8,398 bases of DNA, taken from Candidatus Methanolliviera sp. GoM_oil. Lineage in GTDB: Archaea; Halobacteriota; Methanoliparia; Methanoliparales; Methanoliparaceae. Every line of letters starts with the position of its first letter. Positions within the stretch are counted from its first letter, which is position 1. Below are positions 1 through 5,790 of this stretch, piece after piece. The DNA lies in assembly GCA_902158735.1 (NCBI GenBank), contig CABGHG010000069.1:1-8398 (forward strand), given 5' to 3'. The position numbers and the translations under genes are program-made. The notes beneath the pieces are model-generated. The model made no database searches and was not told the DNA's origin. It worked only from the letters and a program-made list of their open reading frames with translations.

Positions 1-74
1 GGTTATCTCTTCTGCCACCACTCATTGCGATAATATTGTGCTTTGTTACGAAGGAGGTCCTCAAAAATCTTTGA
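1..74 (+). pseudogene. 5' part of the NhaC antiporter gene, ending at an in-frame TGA (partial at left edge)
   Basis: The frame that carries the antiporter is open from position 3 to a TGA at 72-74. It reads LSLLPPLIAIILCFVTKEVL followed by KNL. The LPPLIAII...TKEV pattern is what I expect for the first membrane segment and following loop of NhaC-family antiporters, normally continuing directly into a second hydrophobic segment such as the PALFAGVFTGTLIL seen just downstream in the same frame (from 111). I therefore read this as the true N-terminal part of the downstream gene, separated from it by roughly 39-48 extra bases containing the stop. The real start codon lies beyond the left edge. 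A sequencing or assembly error at 60-107 is the main alternative. Confidence 0.6.
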
Positions 75-80
75 TTTTTG
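62..80. repeat. Perfect inverted repeat around the in-frame stop of the antiporter gene
   Basis: The arms caaaaatc (62-69) and gatttttg (73-80) are exact reverse complements separated by ttt. The TGA at 72-74 spans the loop/stem boundary. The hairpin lies inside the stretch that looks inserted relative to the antiporter family. The 7-mer tacgaag occurs on both sides (47-53 and 90-96), as a target duplication or slippage product might. Confidence 0.6.
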
Positions 81-1613
81 GGATCCCACTACGAAGTCGT
101 CAGGATCTTGCCCGCCTTATTTGCAGGAGTTTTTACAGGCACCCTTATCTTAAGTGATCTAAATCCTATAACGGCACTAACCAAAACTGCTCTTATGTTA
201 AGAGATAACCTTGCAGACCCATGGAACGCGGCCGTCTTCATACTTTTTTTGGTTGTTGGGGGAATGGTCGGTGTGATATACTTTTCTGGAGGTACGCAGG
301 GATTTGCCAACCTTTTAACTCCAAAGATAAAAAGCAGGAGAGGGGGTGAGATTGCATCTTCGCTTTTAGGCATGCTTATACTTTTTGATGGTTATTCAAG
401 TTCAGTCATCACTGGGACCGGAATGAGACCGGTTACTGAAAAACTTGGGATAAGCAAGGAAAAATTTTCATACATAATAGATTCAACGAGCGGACCAATA
501 GCAACGATAGGAGTTATCTCAGTCTGGACCGGCTACCAGCTTGGTATAATCGGTGAGTTTCTTCCTGAAGGAGTGAGCGCATGGCAGGTATTCTTCCCAG
601 ATGTTATTCTCTACAGTTTTTACAGTTTCTTTGCAATAGCAATCGTCTGGATTCTCTCACTGACGAAGAGAGAATTTGGCCCCATGCTCACCGCAGAGTA
701 TAGAACGCTAACAACCGGAAAGTTGATGGATGACGATGCAGTTCCTTTGATGAAGATAGAGCGACTTGAGACGCAGAAAGAGGTCAAAGAAAGGGCAATA
801 AACATGATCTTACCTGTGATTATCTTTGTCGTTGTCACCCTTATAGCGTTTTATCTGACGGGGTGGCAGACAAGTGGTTTGGAATCTATCTCCTTTAGAG
901 ATGCTTTAGGCTATGCAGAAGTTGTAGATTCTTTGCTGTATGGAGCGATTGGTGCGGTGATAGTTGCGATCATCATGTACAGGGTACAGGGTATAGGAAG
1001 GCTTTCCGATCTGATGAAAGCATTTGTCAACGGTGCTGAGATGATGATCTTCGCAAACCTCATTCTGCTATTGGCGTGGTCCATAAGCGATATATGTGCT
1101 CCCATAGCATGGGGTGGCGTTGGAACGGGAGATTATGTGGCAACCCTCATTTTGCCTTATACGCCATCCTGGTCTTTGCCAGCAGTTATATTTCTTGTGA
1201 GCTTCTTTATAAGTTTTTCAACTGGAACCGCATGGGGAACGATGGGGATGGTTATGCCGATGGCAATTCCTTTAGGTCTGGCTCTTGGCATTCCTCTGCC
1301 CATAGCGATAGCACCTGTTCTAAGCGGTGGGGTTTGTGGAGATCACTGCTCACCCCTATCAGATACAACGGTCATGGCTTCTATGTTTTCTGGCTCGGAC
1401 CACATCGCTCACGTGAAGACACAGATACCATACGCACTTCTCGGTGCCGCAGTAGCCATTCTTGCCTATATACTCATCTCCATAAATTTTAATTCAAAAC
1501 TCTTGTGGGCCGTCACGATGGTCTTAGGATTGACGCTATGCTATGCTGTGATACGGATACTCTCAAATCTCGATGCCAAAAGAAAGGGGATTAAGATTCC
1601 TCTGGAAAAGTAG
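78..1613 (+). CDS. NhaC-type Na+/H+ antiporter (main body)
   Basis: This is a polytopic inner-membrane protein of the NhaC/COG1757 ion transporter group, expected to exchange Na+ for H+ or a related cation/substrate pair. It has roughly eleven hydrophobic segments over 511 residues. Family hallmarks are a FDGYSSS motif near residues 103-109 and the late signature GDHCSPLSDTT at about 421-431 (Asp422, His423, Asp429), followed by a DHIAHVKTQIPYAL stretch. The only in-frame start after the upstream stop is TTG at 78, about 19 bases from a GGAGGT (53-58), which is too far for a normal Shine-Dalgarno site. That GGAGGT also coincides with codons of the conserved TKEV motif. The protein lacks the first membrane segment, which is present in frame just upstream, so the gene is probably disrupted or misread near its 5' end. 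It could still be expressed by reinitiation. Substrate specificity cannot be read from the sequence. Confidence 0.85.
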   Translation: MGSHYEVVRILPALFAGVFTGTLILSDLNPITALTKTALMLRDNLADPWNAAVFILFLVVGGMVGVIYFSGGTQGFANLLTPKIKSRRGGEIASSLLGMLILFDGYSSSVITGTGMRPVTEKLGISKEKFSYIIDSTSGPIATIGVISVWTGYQLGIIGEFLPEGVSAWQVFFPDVILYSFYSFFAIAIVWILSLTKREFGPMLTAEYRTLTTGKLMDDDAVPLMKIERLETQKEVKERAINMILPVIIFVVVTLIAFYLTGWQTSGLESISFRDALGYAEVVDSLLYGAIGAVIVAIIMYRVQGIGRLSDLMKAFVNGAEMMIFANLILLLAWSISDICAPIAWGGVGTGDYVATLILPYTPSWSLPAVIFLVSFFISFSTGTAWGTMGMVMPMAIPLGLALGIPLPIAIAPVLSGGVCGDHCSPLSDTTVMASMFSGSDHIAHVKTQIPYALLGAAVAILAYILISINFNSKLLWAVTMVLGLTLCYAVIRILSNLDAKRKGIKIPLEK

Positions 1614-1693
1614 ATAGGAGTTTAAACAGTTTTAGATTGGAGAATATAATCCCAATGCCCAACAGGTTGACAGTCCCGACGATACCTACATAA

Positions 1694-1703
1694 CATTTAT
1701 TAA
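1694..1703 (+). promoter_or_regulatory. Possible TATA box in the antiporter-SDR intergenic region
   Basis: The 175-base gap between the antiporter stop and the SDR start holds an AT-rich block with catttattaa here and gataaaataa at 1711-1720. Either could act as an archaeal TATA element for the SDR gene, giving a leader of about 65 bases or less. Neither matches the consensus well, and no terminator hairpin is evident after the antiporter gene. Confidence 0.25.
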
Positions 1704-1759
1704 TTTGAATGATAAAATAAGTGATGTTTATTCGACTCTTAGTAAAGGACGGTAATGAT

Positions 1760-1801
1760 ATGGAAAAGCTCATTAATGAGGCAAAAAAATGGACAGAGTA
1801 A
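1760..1801 (+). CDS. Possible 13-codon leader ORF overlapping the SDR start
   Basis: An ATG at 1760 opens a short frame encoding MEKLINEAKKWTE. Its TAA (1799-1801) lies inside the first codons of the SDR gene, a 13-base overlap. AAAGGA at 1744-1749 is a possible Shine-Dalgarno site 10 bases upstream. It could be a leader peptide, a remnant of a lost gene, or chance. The peptide matches nothing I can name. Confidence 0.15.
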   Translation: MEKLINEAKKWTE

Positions 1802-2565
1802 AAGATAAAGTGGCTCTGGTTACAGGAGGAGCATCAGGTATTGGTGAGGAATGTGCCTTGTTATTAGCAAAAGAAGGAGCCAAAGTAGTCGTTACCGATA
1901 TCAATAAGGACAGAGGAAAGAAAGTCGCTGAGGAAATACGATCCAATGGTGGCGATGCAATATTTATCAAACATGATGTCTCCAAGGAAGAAGATTGGAA
2001 GCAAGTAATCGAGCAGACATTGCAGAAGTTTGGCAAGCTGAATGTCCTTGTGAACAACGCTGGCGTTCTATTGGTAAAAAACGTGGAGAGCACTTCACTG
2101 GAGGAATGGCGCTGGATAATGAGTATCAATTTGGATGGCGTCTTTCTGGGCACCAAGTACGGTATAGAGGCGATGAAGAAAAGCGGTGGCGGTTCAATCA
2201 TCAATATGTCATCTATGGCGGGAATTATAGGAGGTCCCGGTTTCGAGACATACAGCGCAAGTAAAGGCGGTGTAAGAATCTTTACTAAATCGGCTGCCCT
2301 TCATTGTGCGCAAGCGGGTTATGATATCCGAGTTAACTCTGTTCATCCTGGCTGGATTGGGACTGCTATGGCGGAAAAAGTCGGACAACTTTTTGGAGAG
2401 GGAGATGTTGAAGCAGGGCGAAAATTCTTGGATAGTTCACAACCAATAGGACACATAGGTGAGCCAATTGATGTTGCTTATGGTGTTCTTTATCTTGCAT
2501 CTGATGAATCTAAGTTTGTTACCGGCTCAGAGCTGGTGATAGATGGAGGTTATACGGCGCAGTAA
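1789..2565 (+). CDS. Short-chain dehydrogenase/reductase (classical SDR, probably NAD-dependent)
   Basis: This is a cytosolic Rossmann-fold oxidoreductase of 258 residues, the usual length for classical SDRs. Visible elements in order are the cofactor glycine motif TGGASGIG (residues 12-19), Asp37 at the end of the second beta strand (favours NAD over NADP), NNAG (89-92), and the catalytic tetrad Asn114, Ser142, Tyr155 and Lys159 in YSASK. The late motif with HPGWIGT (about 186-192) and the GSELVIDGGY tail are also typical. The overall look is that of the cyclohexanol, hydroxysteroid or 3-oxoacyl-[ACP] reductase group. The substrate cannot be assigned: the neighbours are not a recognisable pathway. 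ATG 1789 is the only in-frame start after a TGA at 1777 and has GAGG at 1778-1781 with a 7-base spacer. A decayed second copy of its 3' end lies at 3079-3151. Confidence 0.93.
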   Translation: MDRVKDKVALVTGGASGIGEECALLLAKEGAKVVVTDINKDRGKKVAEEIRSNGGDAIFIKHDVSKEEDWKQVIEQTLQKFGKLNVLVNNAGVLLVKNVESTSLEEWRWIMSINLDGVFLGTKYGIEAMKKSGGGSIINMSSMAGIIGGPGFETYSASKGGVRIFTKSAALHCAQAGYDIRVNSVHPGWIGTAMAEKVGQLFGEGDVEAGRKFLDSSQPIGHIGEPIDVAYGVLYLASDESKFVTGSELVIDGGYTAQ

Positions 2566-2619
2566 GATTCAAAAAAGCGTATCCCCCTCCTTTGCCTAAC
2601 AAGGAACATATGGCTCACC

Positions 2620-2625
2620 TTTTTT
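2620..2625 (+). terminator. T-run after the SDR gene, possible archaeal terminator
   Basis: Six T's in a row occur 55 bases past the SDR stop and upstream of the next promoter. Archaeal RNA polymerase can terminate at T-runs without a hairpin. No stem precedes this one. Confidence 0.3.
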
Positions 2626-2650
2626 GTCCAAATTCTGTGTATGGAAAAAC

Positions 2651-2658
2651 TTATAAAC
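2651..2658 (+). promoter_or_regulatory. TATA box of the 99-aa gene
   Basis: The sequence ttataaac preceded by an A-rich stretch (aaaaac) fits an archaeal BRE/TATA element. It lies about 56 bases before the ATG. Expected initiation near 2678-2682 would give a leader of about 25-30 bases that carries the strong Shine-Dalgarno site aaggagg (2691-2697, 9 bases before ATG 2707). Confidence 0.6.
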
Positions 2659-2661
2659 AGA

Positions 2662-2683
2662 CATGTATAACAAGCATGTATAA
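2662..2683 (+). repeat. 9-base direct repeat between TATA box and start, possible operator
   Basis: The 9-mer catgtataa occurs at 2662-2670 and 2675-2683, a 13-base period. It sits just after the TATA box and over the expected transcription start, where archaeal repressors often bind. Either copy could alternatively be an AT-rich accident. Confidence 0.4.
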
Positions 2684-2706
2684 GAAATAAAAGGAGGGAA
2701 AAAAAA

Positions 2707-3006
2707 ATGGCAAAGTATATGGTGCTTTGGGAGGTTGATATAAATAGACTATCTATTGATCCCAAAGAGCGTATTGGTTGGTATAATCAGGCGCATGATA
2801 TGGTCGAAGATGACTTAAAAAACGGAACGGTAGACTGGGGAGAGTTTCCTGGCAGTCACAAGGGGTATAGCATCTGGGAAGGAGTAAACGAAGAAGAACT
2901 CGAATTAAGGATGCTAAGGTATATTCCATATGTAAAGATGGAGGTACATCCAGTCCTCTCAATAAGCCAAATGAAAAAGGCTGTAAAGGATCTAGCACAA
3001 AAGTGA
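2707..3006 (+). CDS. Conserved 99-aa protein, probable dimeric alpha/beta-barrel fold
   Basis: This is a small soluble protein with no signal peptide or membrane segment. It starts with a short beta strand (KYMVLWEVDI), has a helix around a NQAHDMVEDDL stretch, a Trp-Gly turn (DWGEFPGS, about 43-50), a further strand with GYSIWEG (about 53-59), a helix rich in Glu/Leu (61-71), and a strand near YVKMEVHPVLS (about 75-85). This resembles uncharacterised archaeal and bacterial proteins of a ferredoxin-like dimeric fold, comparable in size to muconolactone isomerase-like and DUF3303-like proteins. The fold assignment is from memory of sequence style, and the function is unknown. The start is secure: ATG with aaggagg and a 9-base spacer. 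The gene has its own promoter and terminator and is bracketed by two copies of the SDR 3' end. Confidence 0.8.
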   Translation: MAKYMVLWEVDINRLSIDPKERIGWYNQAHDMVEDDLKNGTVDWGEFPGSHKGYSIWEGVNEEELELRMLRYIPYVKMEVHPVLSISQMKKAVKDLAQK

Positions 3007-3018
3007 GGATGAGTTATG

Positions 3019-3065
3019 GCAATTCGGAATTTTGGAATTACCAAATTGCTCCCTTTTTCTTTTTT
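3019..3065 (+). terminator. Hairpin plus T-rich tract after the 99-aa gene
   Basis: The arms gcaattcgg (3019-3027) and ccaaattgc (3041-3049) pair with a single mismatch around a 13-base loop. A pyrimidine tract with T-runs (3054-3065) follows. The position, 13 bases past the stop codon and before a convergent gene, fits a transcription terminator. Confidence 0.6.
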
Positions 3066-3078
3066 CAAAAGCACCTTT

Positions 3079-3151
3079 TCTTGCATCTGATGAATCTAAG
3101 TTTGTTACCGGTTCAGAGCTGGTGATAGATGAGGTTATATTAGTAGAGTAA
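3079..3151 (+). pseudogene. Decayed duplicate of the SDR gene 3' end
   Basis: Bases 3079-3129 match 2493-2543 of the SDR gene with one substitution (C2526 to T3112, a synonymous Gly codon change). One G is then missing within 3130-3132 (the original has gatgga, this copy gatga), and the similarity weakens towards the stop. In the SDR frame the copy encodes LASDESKFVTGSELVID, after which the frameshift gives EVILVE and a TAA at 3149-3151, close to where the original stops. Similarity seems to continue into the attcaaa just past both stop codons. No start codon, catalytic residues or cofactor site are present, so this is a fragment. Confidence 0.85.
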
Positions 3152-3153
3152 AT

Positions 3154-3552
3154 TCAAAGACTATCAATATCCTTCTTCAAAGCGACACTCCACCACCATC
3201 TTGCCATATCTGTCATATCCTTGGAAAATTTTCCAGAAAGCCTGTATTCTCCCCGGCTGATGTCTATAAGCCCTGCACCCAAGAGCTTATTTCTCATCGA
3301 ATAAAAGGATGAACGGCTCACTTTGAGTTTATTAAGCATCTCTCTCCATTCTTCCACCTTTATCGGATCTCCTGCTATCTGTGCCTCTTTAACCTTCATC
3401 AAAAAATCCTTTGCCCTCAAAGCGGTCTCTTCTCTCTTGAATAGCCTTCTCATCATCTCATAGAACGGATCCATTGAGAGAGATATCCTGCTACCACTGC
3501 TCGATCTCACAATCATGGTGGTGGCCGTTCTTCTCGCATCTTTAACCTTCAT
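3154..3552 (-). CDS. Small predicted winged-helix DNA-binding protein
   Basis: This is a 132-residue basic protein that I do not recognise as a named family. It has a basic N-terminus (KVKDARRTATTMIVRSSSGS), a helical middle (about 27-60), and a probable helix-turn-helix at 66-95, where KVSRSSFYSMRNKLLGAGLI looks like a recognition helix. A short hairpin (ISRGEYRLS, 98-106) follows as the wing, then a Trp-rich C-terminal helix (RWWWSV, 118-123). Such proteins usually act as transcription factors, which is an inference here. ATG 3552 was chosen over an upstream in-frame ATG at 3585 because gaggt lies about 9 bases before it. It overlaps the LysRS stop codon by 11 bases, so translation is probably coupled and the gene is the last of the thyA-like/lysS operon. 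Confidence 0.75.
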   Translation of the reverse strand: MKVKDARRTATTMIVRSSSGSRISLSMDPFYEMMRRLFKREETALRAKDFLMKVKEAQIAGDPIKVEEWREMLNKLKVSRSSFYSMRNKLLGAGLIDISRGEYRLSGKFSKDMTDMARWWWSVALKKDIDSL

Positions 3553-5050
3553 TCCTCGAAACCTCTCCGAATCTCTTCTTGACAAAACCTATTCCAACAG
3601 ATTTTATAAACAAACCGGCTCTTGGCCCAGATTTTTTATCCAATAGGGAGATATAAATAGCTTCAAAGAGTTCTTTCGTCTTCAATCCTGCCTCTTCTGC
3701 CACCTTATATATCATATTGTGGATATCTTCTCCTGAAAGATAATCATTCAGTCTTTCTCCAAGGATTTTTAGGCCCATCTTCTCTCTTTCTCCGAGAGAT
3801 AAGGCATTTTTCGGCACTTCTTCCTTCAACTCAAATTTCATGAATTCTGGAGCATATCTTTCCAGCCAATTTCTTGCATATCCAGCCCATCTTTCCTCAT
3901 TCTCACCCATATCATATCCACTTCTCTTAAGGACTATTCTTAACTCTTTTAGATCTCCCTTCGCGATTTGAATGGTGTTTATTATATGCTTAAATGGAAC
4001 ATTTGATCTTTTCTCTTTAAAGAGAGAGAAATCAAGTTCCCTACCTCCAGATTCATCCTCTTCGTTTATCGATTCAAGATCGTTTATAAGATTTAAGAGA
4101 GGCAACCCCGGATCAAAATTTAGGTGCTTCTTCGGTCTTGAGCGTGCAATAAGGTATCTTAATACCTCGGGGGGAACGGACTCCAACATCTCACCTATCG
4201 GCATCACCAGCCCCTTTGAGCTTGACATATCCCGTCCCTTCAAAGATATCCACTCGTATATCACTGGATATGGAGGTTCGTATCCATATATCTCCTTTGA
4301 TATCACCTTTCCTGTATCGTAAGATCCTCCAACGGTTGCATGATCCTTTCCATAAGGCTCAACTGTCACCCCAAGTATCTTCCATCTTGCAGGCCAATCT
4401 ATCCTCCAGCCAAGCTTTCCTTCCCCCTTTCTTATATCGGATTCTCCCTCAAAACCGCATCTACACCTGTATCTCACCTTGAAATCATCATCGAAACCCA
4501 AAACTTCTGACGAATTTATCCTCCCGCAATTTTCGCAGAGCGGATTATACGGACTCCAATTGTTCTTTAATTCTCTTCCACTTCCTTCTTTCAATATATC
4601 GGCTATCTTCTTATCGTTCTTAATCGCCACTCTGATGGCGTCTTCATATAATCCTTTTTCATACAGTTCATTCGACCGATAGACCTTCGCGGATATACCC
4701 AATTTTTCAAGAGAATCTAAAAAAGGATCCAGGAAATGCTCCGCATAATTTTCGTGGCATCCATAAGGATCTGGCACAGATGAGAGCGGCTTTCCAACGT
4801 GTTCTTCATAGGATCCCGGTAAGAATGGATATACCTTTCTCAACGGATCAAACGTATCGGCTATGTATATCAGTTCGGCATCTTTGCCTCTGTCTATCAC
4901 TGCCCTGTATATCATATCTCCCGTGAGGATCTCACGCATGTTTCCGATGTGTATATCCCCTGAGGGAGTTATTCCGGTGGCTATAACATTTTTGTCTCTC
5001 CATGATATCTCTTCTGCAATTTTATCTGCCCAATGAATTTCATTCATCAT
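3542..5050 (-). CDS. lysS: Lysyl-tRNA synthetase, class I
   Basis: This enzyme charges tRNA-Lys with lysine using ATP in the cytosol. It is the class I form typical of archaea, unrelated in fold to the class II enzyme of most bacteria. The HIGH motif is HIGN (residues 34-37) within GITPSGDIHIGN. The KMSKS-equivalent is MSSSKG (275-280). A zinc-ribbon-like insertion shows CENC (172-175) and CRC (196-198). DWPARWK and the VEPYGKDHA segment are characteristic of class I LysRS. The length of 502 residues is normal. The start at 5050 is preferred because GGGGAG lies about 7 bases upstream. An in-frame ATG at 5071 without a Shine-Dalgarno site, and another at 5047, are alternatives. It lies 33 bases after the thymidylate synthase-like gene and overlaps the winged-helix gene downstream. 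Confidence 0.97.
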   Translation of the reverse strand: MMNEIHWADKIAEEISWRDKNVIATGITPSGDIHIGNMREILTGDMIYRAVIDRGKDAELIYIADTFDPLRKVYPFLPGSYEEHVGKPLSSVPDPYGCHENYAEHFLDPFLDSLEKLGISAKVYRSNELYEKGLYEDAIRVAIKNDKKIADILKEGSGRELKNNWSPYNPLCENCGRINSSEVLGFDDDFKVRYRCRCGFEGESDIRKGEGKLGWRIDWPARWKILGVTVEPYGKDHATVGGSYDTGKVISKEIYGYEPPYPVIYEWISLKGRDMSSSKGLVMPIGEMLESVPPEVLRYLIARSRPKKHLNFDPGLPLLNLINDLESINEEDESGGRELDFSLFKEKRSNVPFKHIINTIQIAKGDLKELRIVLKRSGYDMGENEERWAGYARNWLERYAPEFMKFELKEEVPKNALSLGEREKMGLKILGERLNDYLSGEDIHNMIYKVAEEAGLKTKELFEAIYISLLDKKSGPRAGLFIKSVGIGFVKKRFGEVSRNEG

Positions 5051-5083
5051 TACGTATCTCCCCATTTTCATAAGCTAAAAAAT

Positions 5084-5725
5084 TCAAAGAATTTTTTGAG
5101 CACTTTGGAAATCTCCCATATAGATGTGAGCGGAGATGCTTAATACCGTTATCCCTCCAGACACTGCAGGAATTTCCTCTGCCACATATTCCTGCAACTT
5201 AGAAAGTGCATAAATGTTGTAAGGATATGCCCCATAAAAATCGTGCGACCTGAAGACGGCGGTGAGTTCAAGTTTTTCTCGCAATTTAAAATCTACCAGG
5301 ATCATACACGGGACTTCTTCTCTTTCAGTATCAATTGTGGGAATCCAGGTGGTGGCGGTCGCTCTTCTCGTATTTTTATTATTTCTTATCCTCTCTATAA
5401 TAACTTGTATCTGATCTATTCCTTCATCGGTTTTCTTTGAAAAATGCCAATTTCTCAATCTTTCCCCATAAGTATAGGAGAAACCTTTATTCTCCGGTGA
5501 TAAAAACTGAGCTCCATACTCAAGAAGCATCCTTTCTCTTTTCAGAATTTCTTTGGGAAAATCCCCCCGCGGTTCTTCTATCCTCGTCATCAAATTTAGA
5601 ATCTCCTTCGTATCACTCCCTCGCTCGTCCAACACGTGTGCACCTTGGCTCATTATGAGTTTTAAACCGCGATACCACACATCCTTTGTTGTTCTTCCCT
5701 GTATGAAAAAATTTGATCTTCTCAT
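5084..5725 (-). CDS. thyA: Archaeal-type thymidylate synthase-like protein
   Basis: This is expected to methylate dUMP to dTMP using a folate or methanopterin C1 carrier. At 213 residues it is shorter than bacterial ThyA (about 264), as are the thymidylate synthase-like proteins of methanogens and Archaeoglobus. Counting from the ATG, the catalytic cysteine is Cys140 in EVPC. The conserved nucleotide-binding elements RSHD (159-162) and YPYNIYAL with Asn170 follow in the usual order and spacing. The RRATATTW segment (about 120-127) matches the arginine-containing loop ahead of the catalytic Cys. ATG 5725 is preferred; a TTG two codons upstream (5731) is closer to the GGTGGT Shine-Dalgarno-like site and is possible. 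It is probably co-transcribed with LysRS. A dCMP hydroxymethylase role cannot be excluded from sequence alone. Confidence 0.88.
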   Translation of the reverse strand: MRRSNFFIQGRTTKDVWYRGLKLIMSQGAHVLDERGSDTKEILNLMTRIEEPRGDFPKEILKRERMLLEYGAQFLSPENKGFSYTYGERLRNWHFSKKTDEGIDQIQVIIERIRNNKNTRRATATTWIPTIDTEREEVPCMILVDFKLREKLELTAVFRSHDFYGAYPYNIYALSKLQEYVAEEIPAVSGGITVLSISAHIYMGDFQSAQKIL

Positions 5726-5752
5726 TATCAAAATTTACCACCTTCCACTTCC

Positions 5753-5773
5753 AATTGATAACCTTTAATTGAT
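5753..5773 (-). promoter_or_regulatory. AT-rich intergenic with repeated heptamer upstream of the thyA-like gene
   Basis: The 65-base gap between the coiled-coil gene stop and the thyA-like ATG contains aattgat twice, at 5753-5759 and 5767-5773 (14-base period). On the minus strand the sequence caattaaagg could serve as a weak TATA element. This would let the thyA-like/lysS operon be transcribed independently of the upstream gene. Confidence 0.25.
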
Positions 5774-5790
5774 CAAAATGGTGCTTCCCC

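Noticed and set aside
72..74. TGA read as selenocysteine
   Set aside because: The position is not a redox or otherwise conserved site in the family, and archaeal SECIS elements are in untranslated regions, not at the codon.
78..80. TTG at 78 as the genuine start of the antiporter
   Set aside because: The conserved first membrane segment lies upstream in the same frame, and the Shine-Dalgarno-like GGAGGT is about 19 bases away and falls within conserved TKEV codons. It is used only as the 5' limit of the uninterrupted frame.
1076..1492. Long open frame inside the antiporter gene, and other open frames antisense to or overlapping the main genes
   Set aside because: They lack ribosome binding sites, have low-complexity or implausible composition, and lie within genes with clear family motifs in another frame.
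3515..3536. Similarity of RRTATT in the winged-helix protein to RRATATT in the thyA-like protein, as a sign of gene duplication
   Set aside because: The match is limited to about seven residues, with no resemblance on either side, and is best explained by chance.
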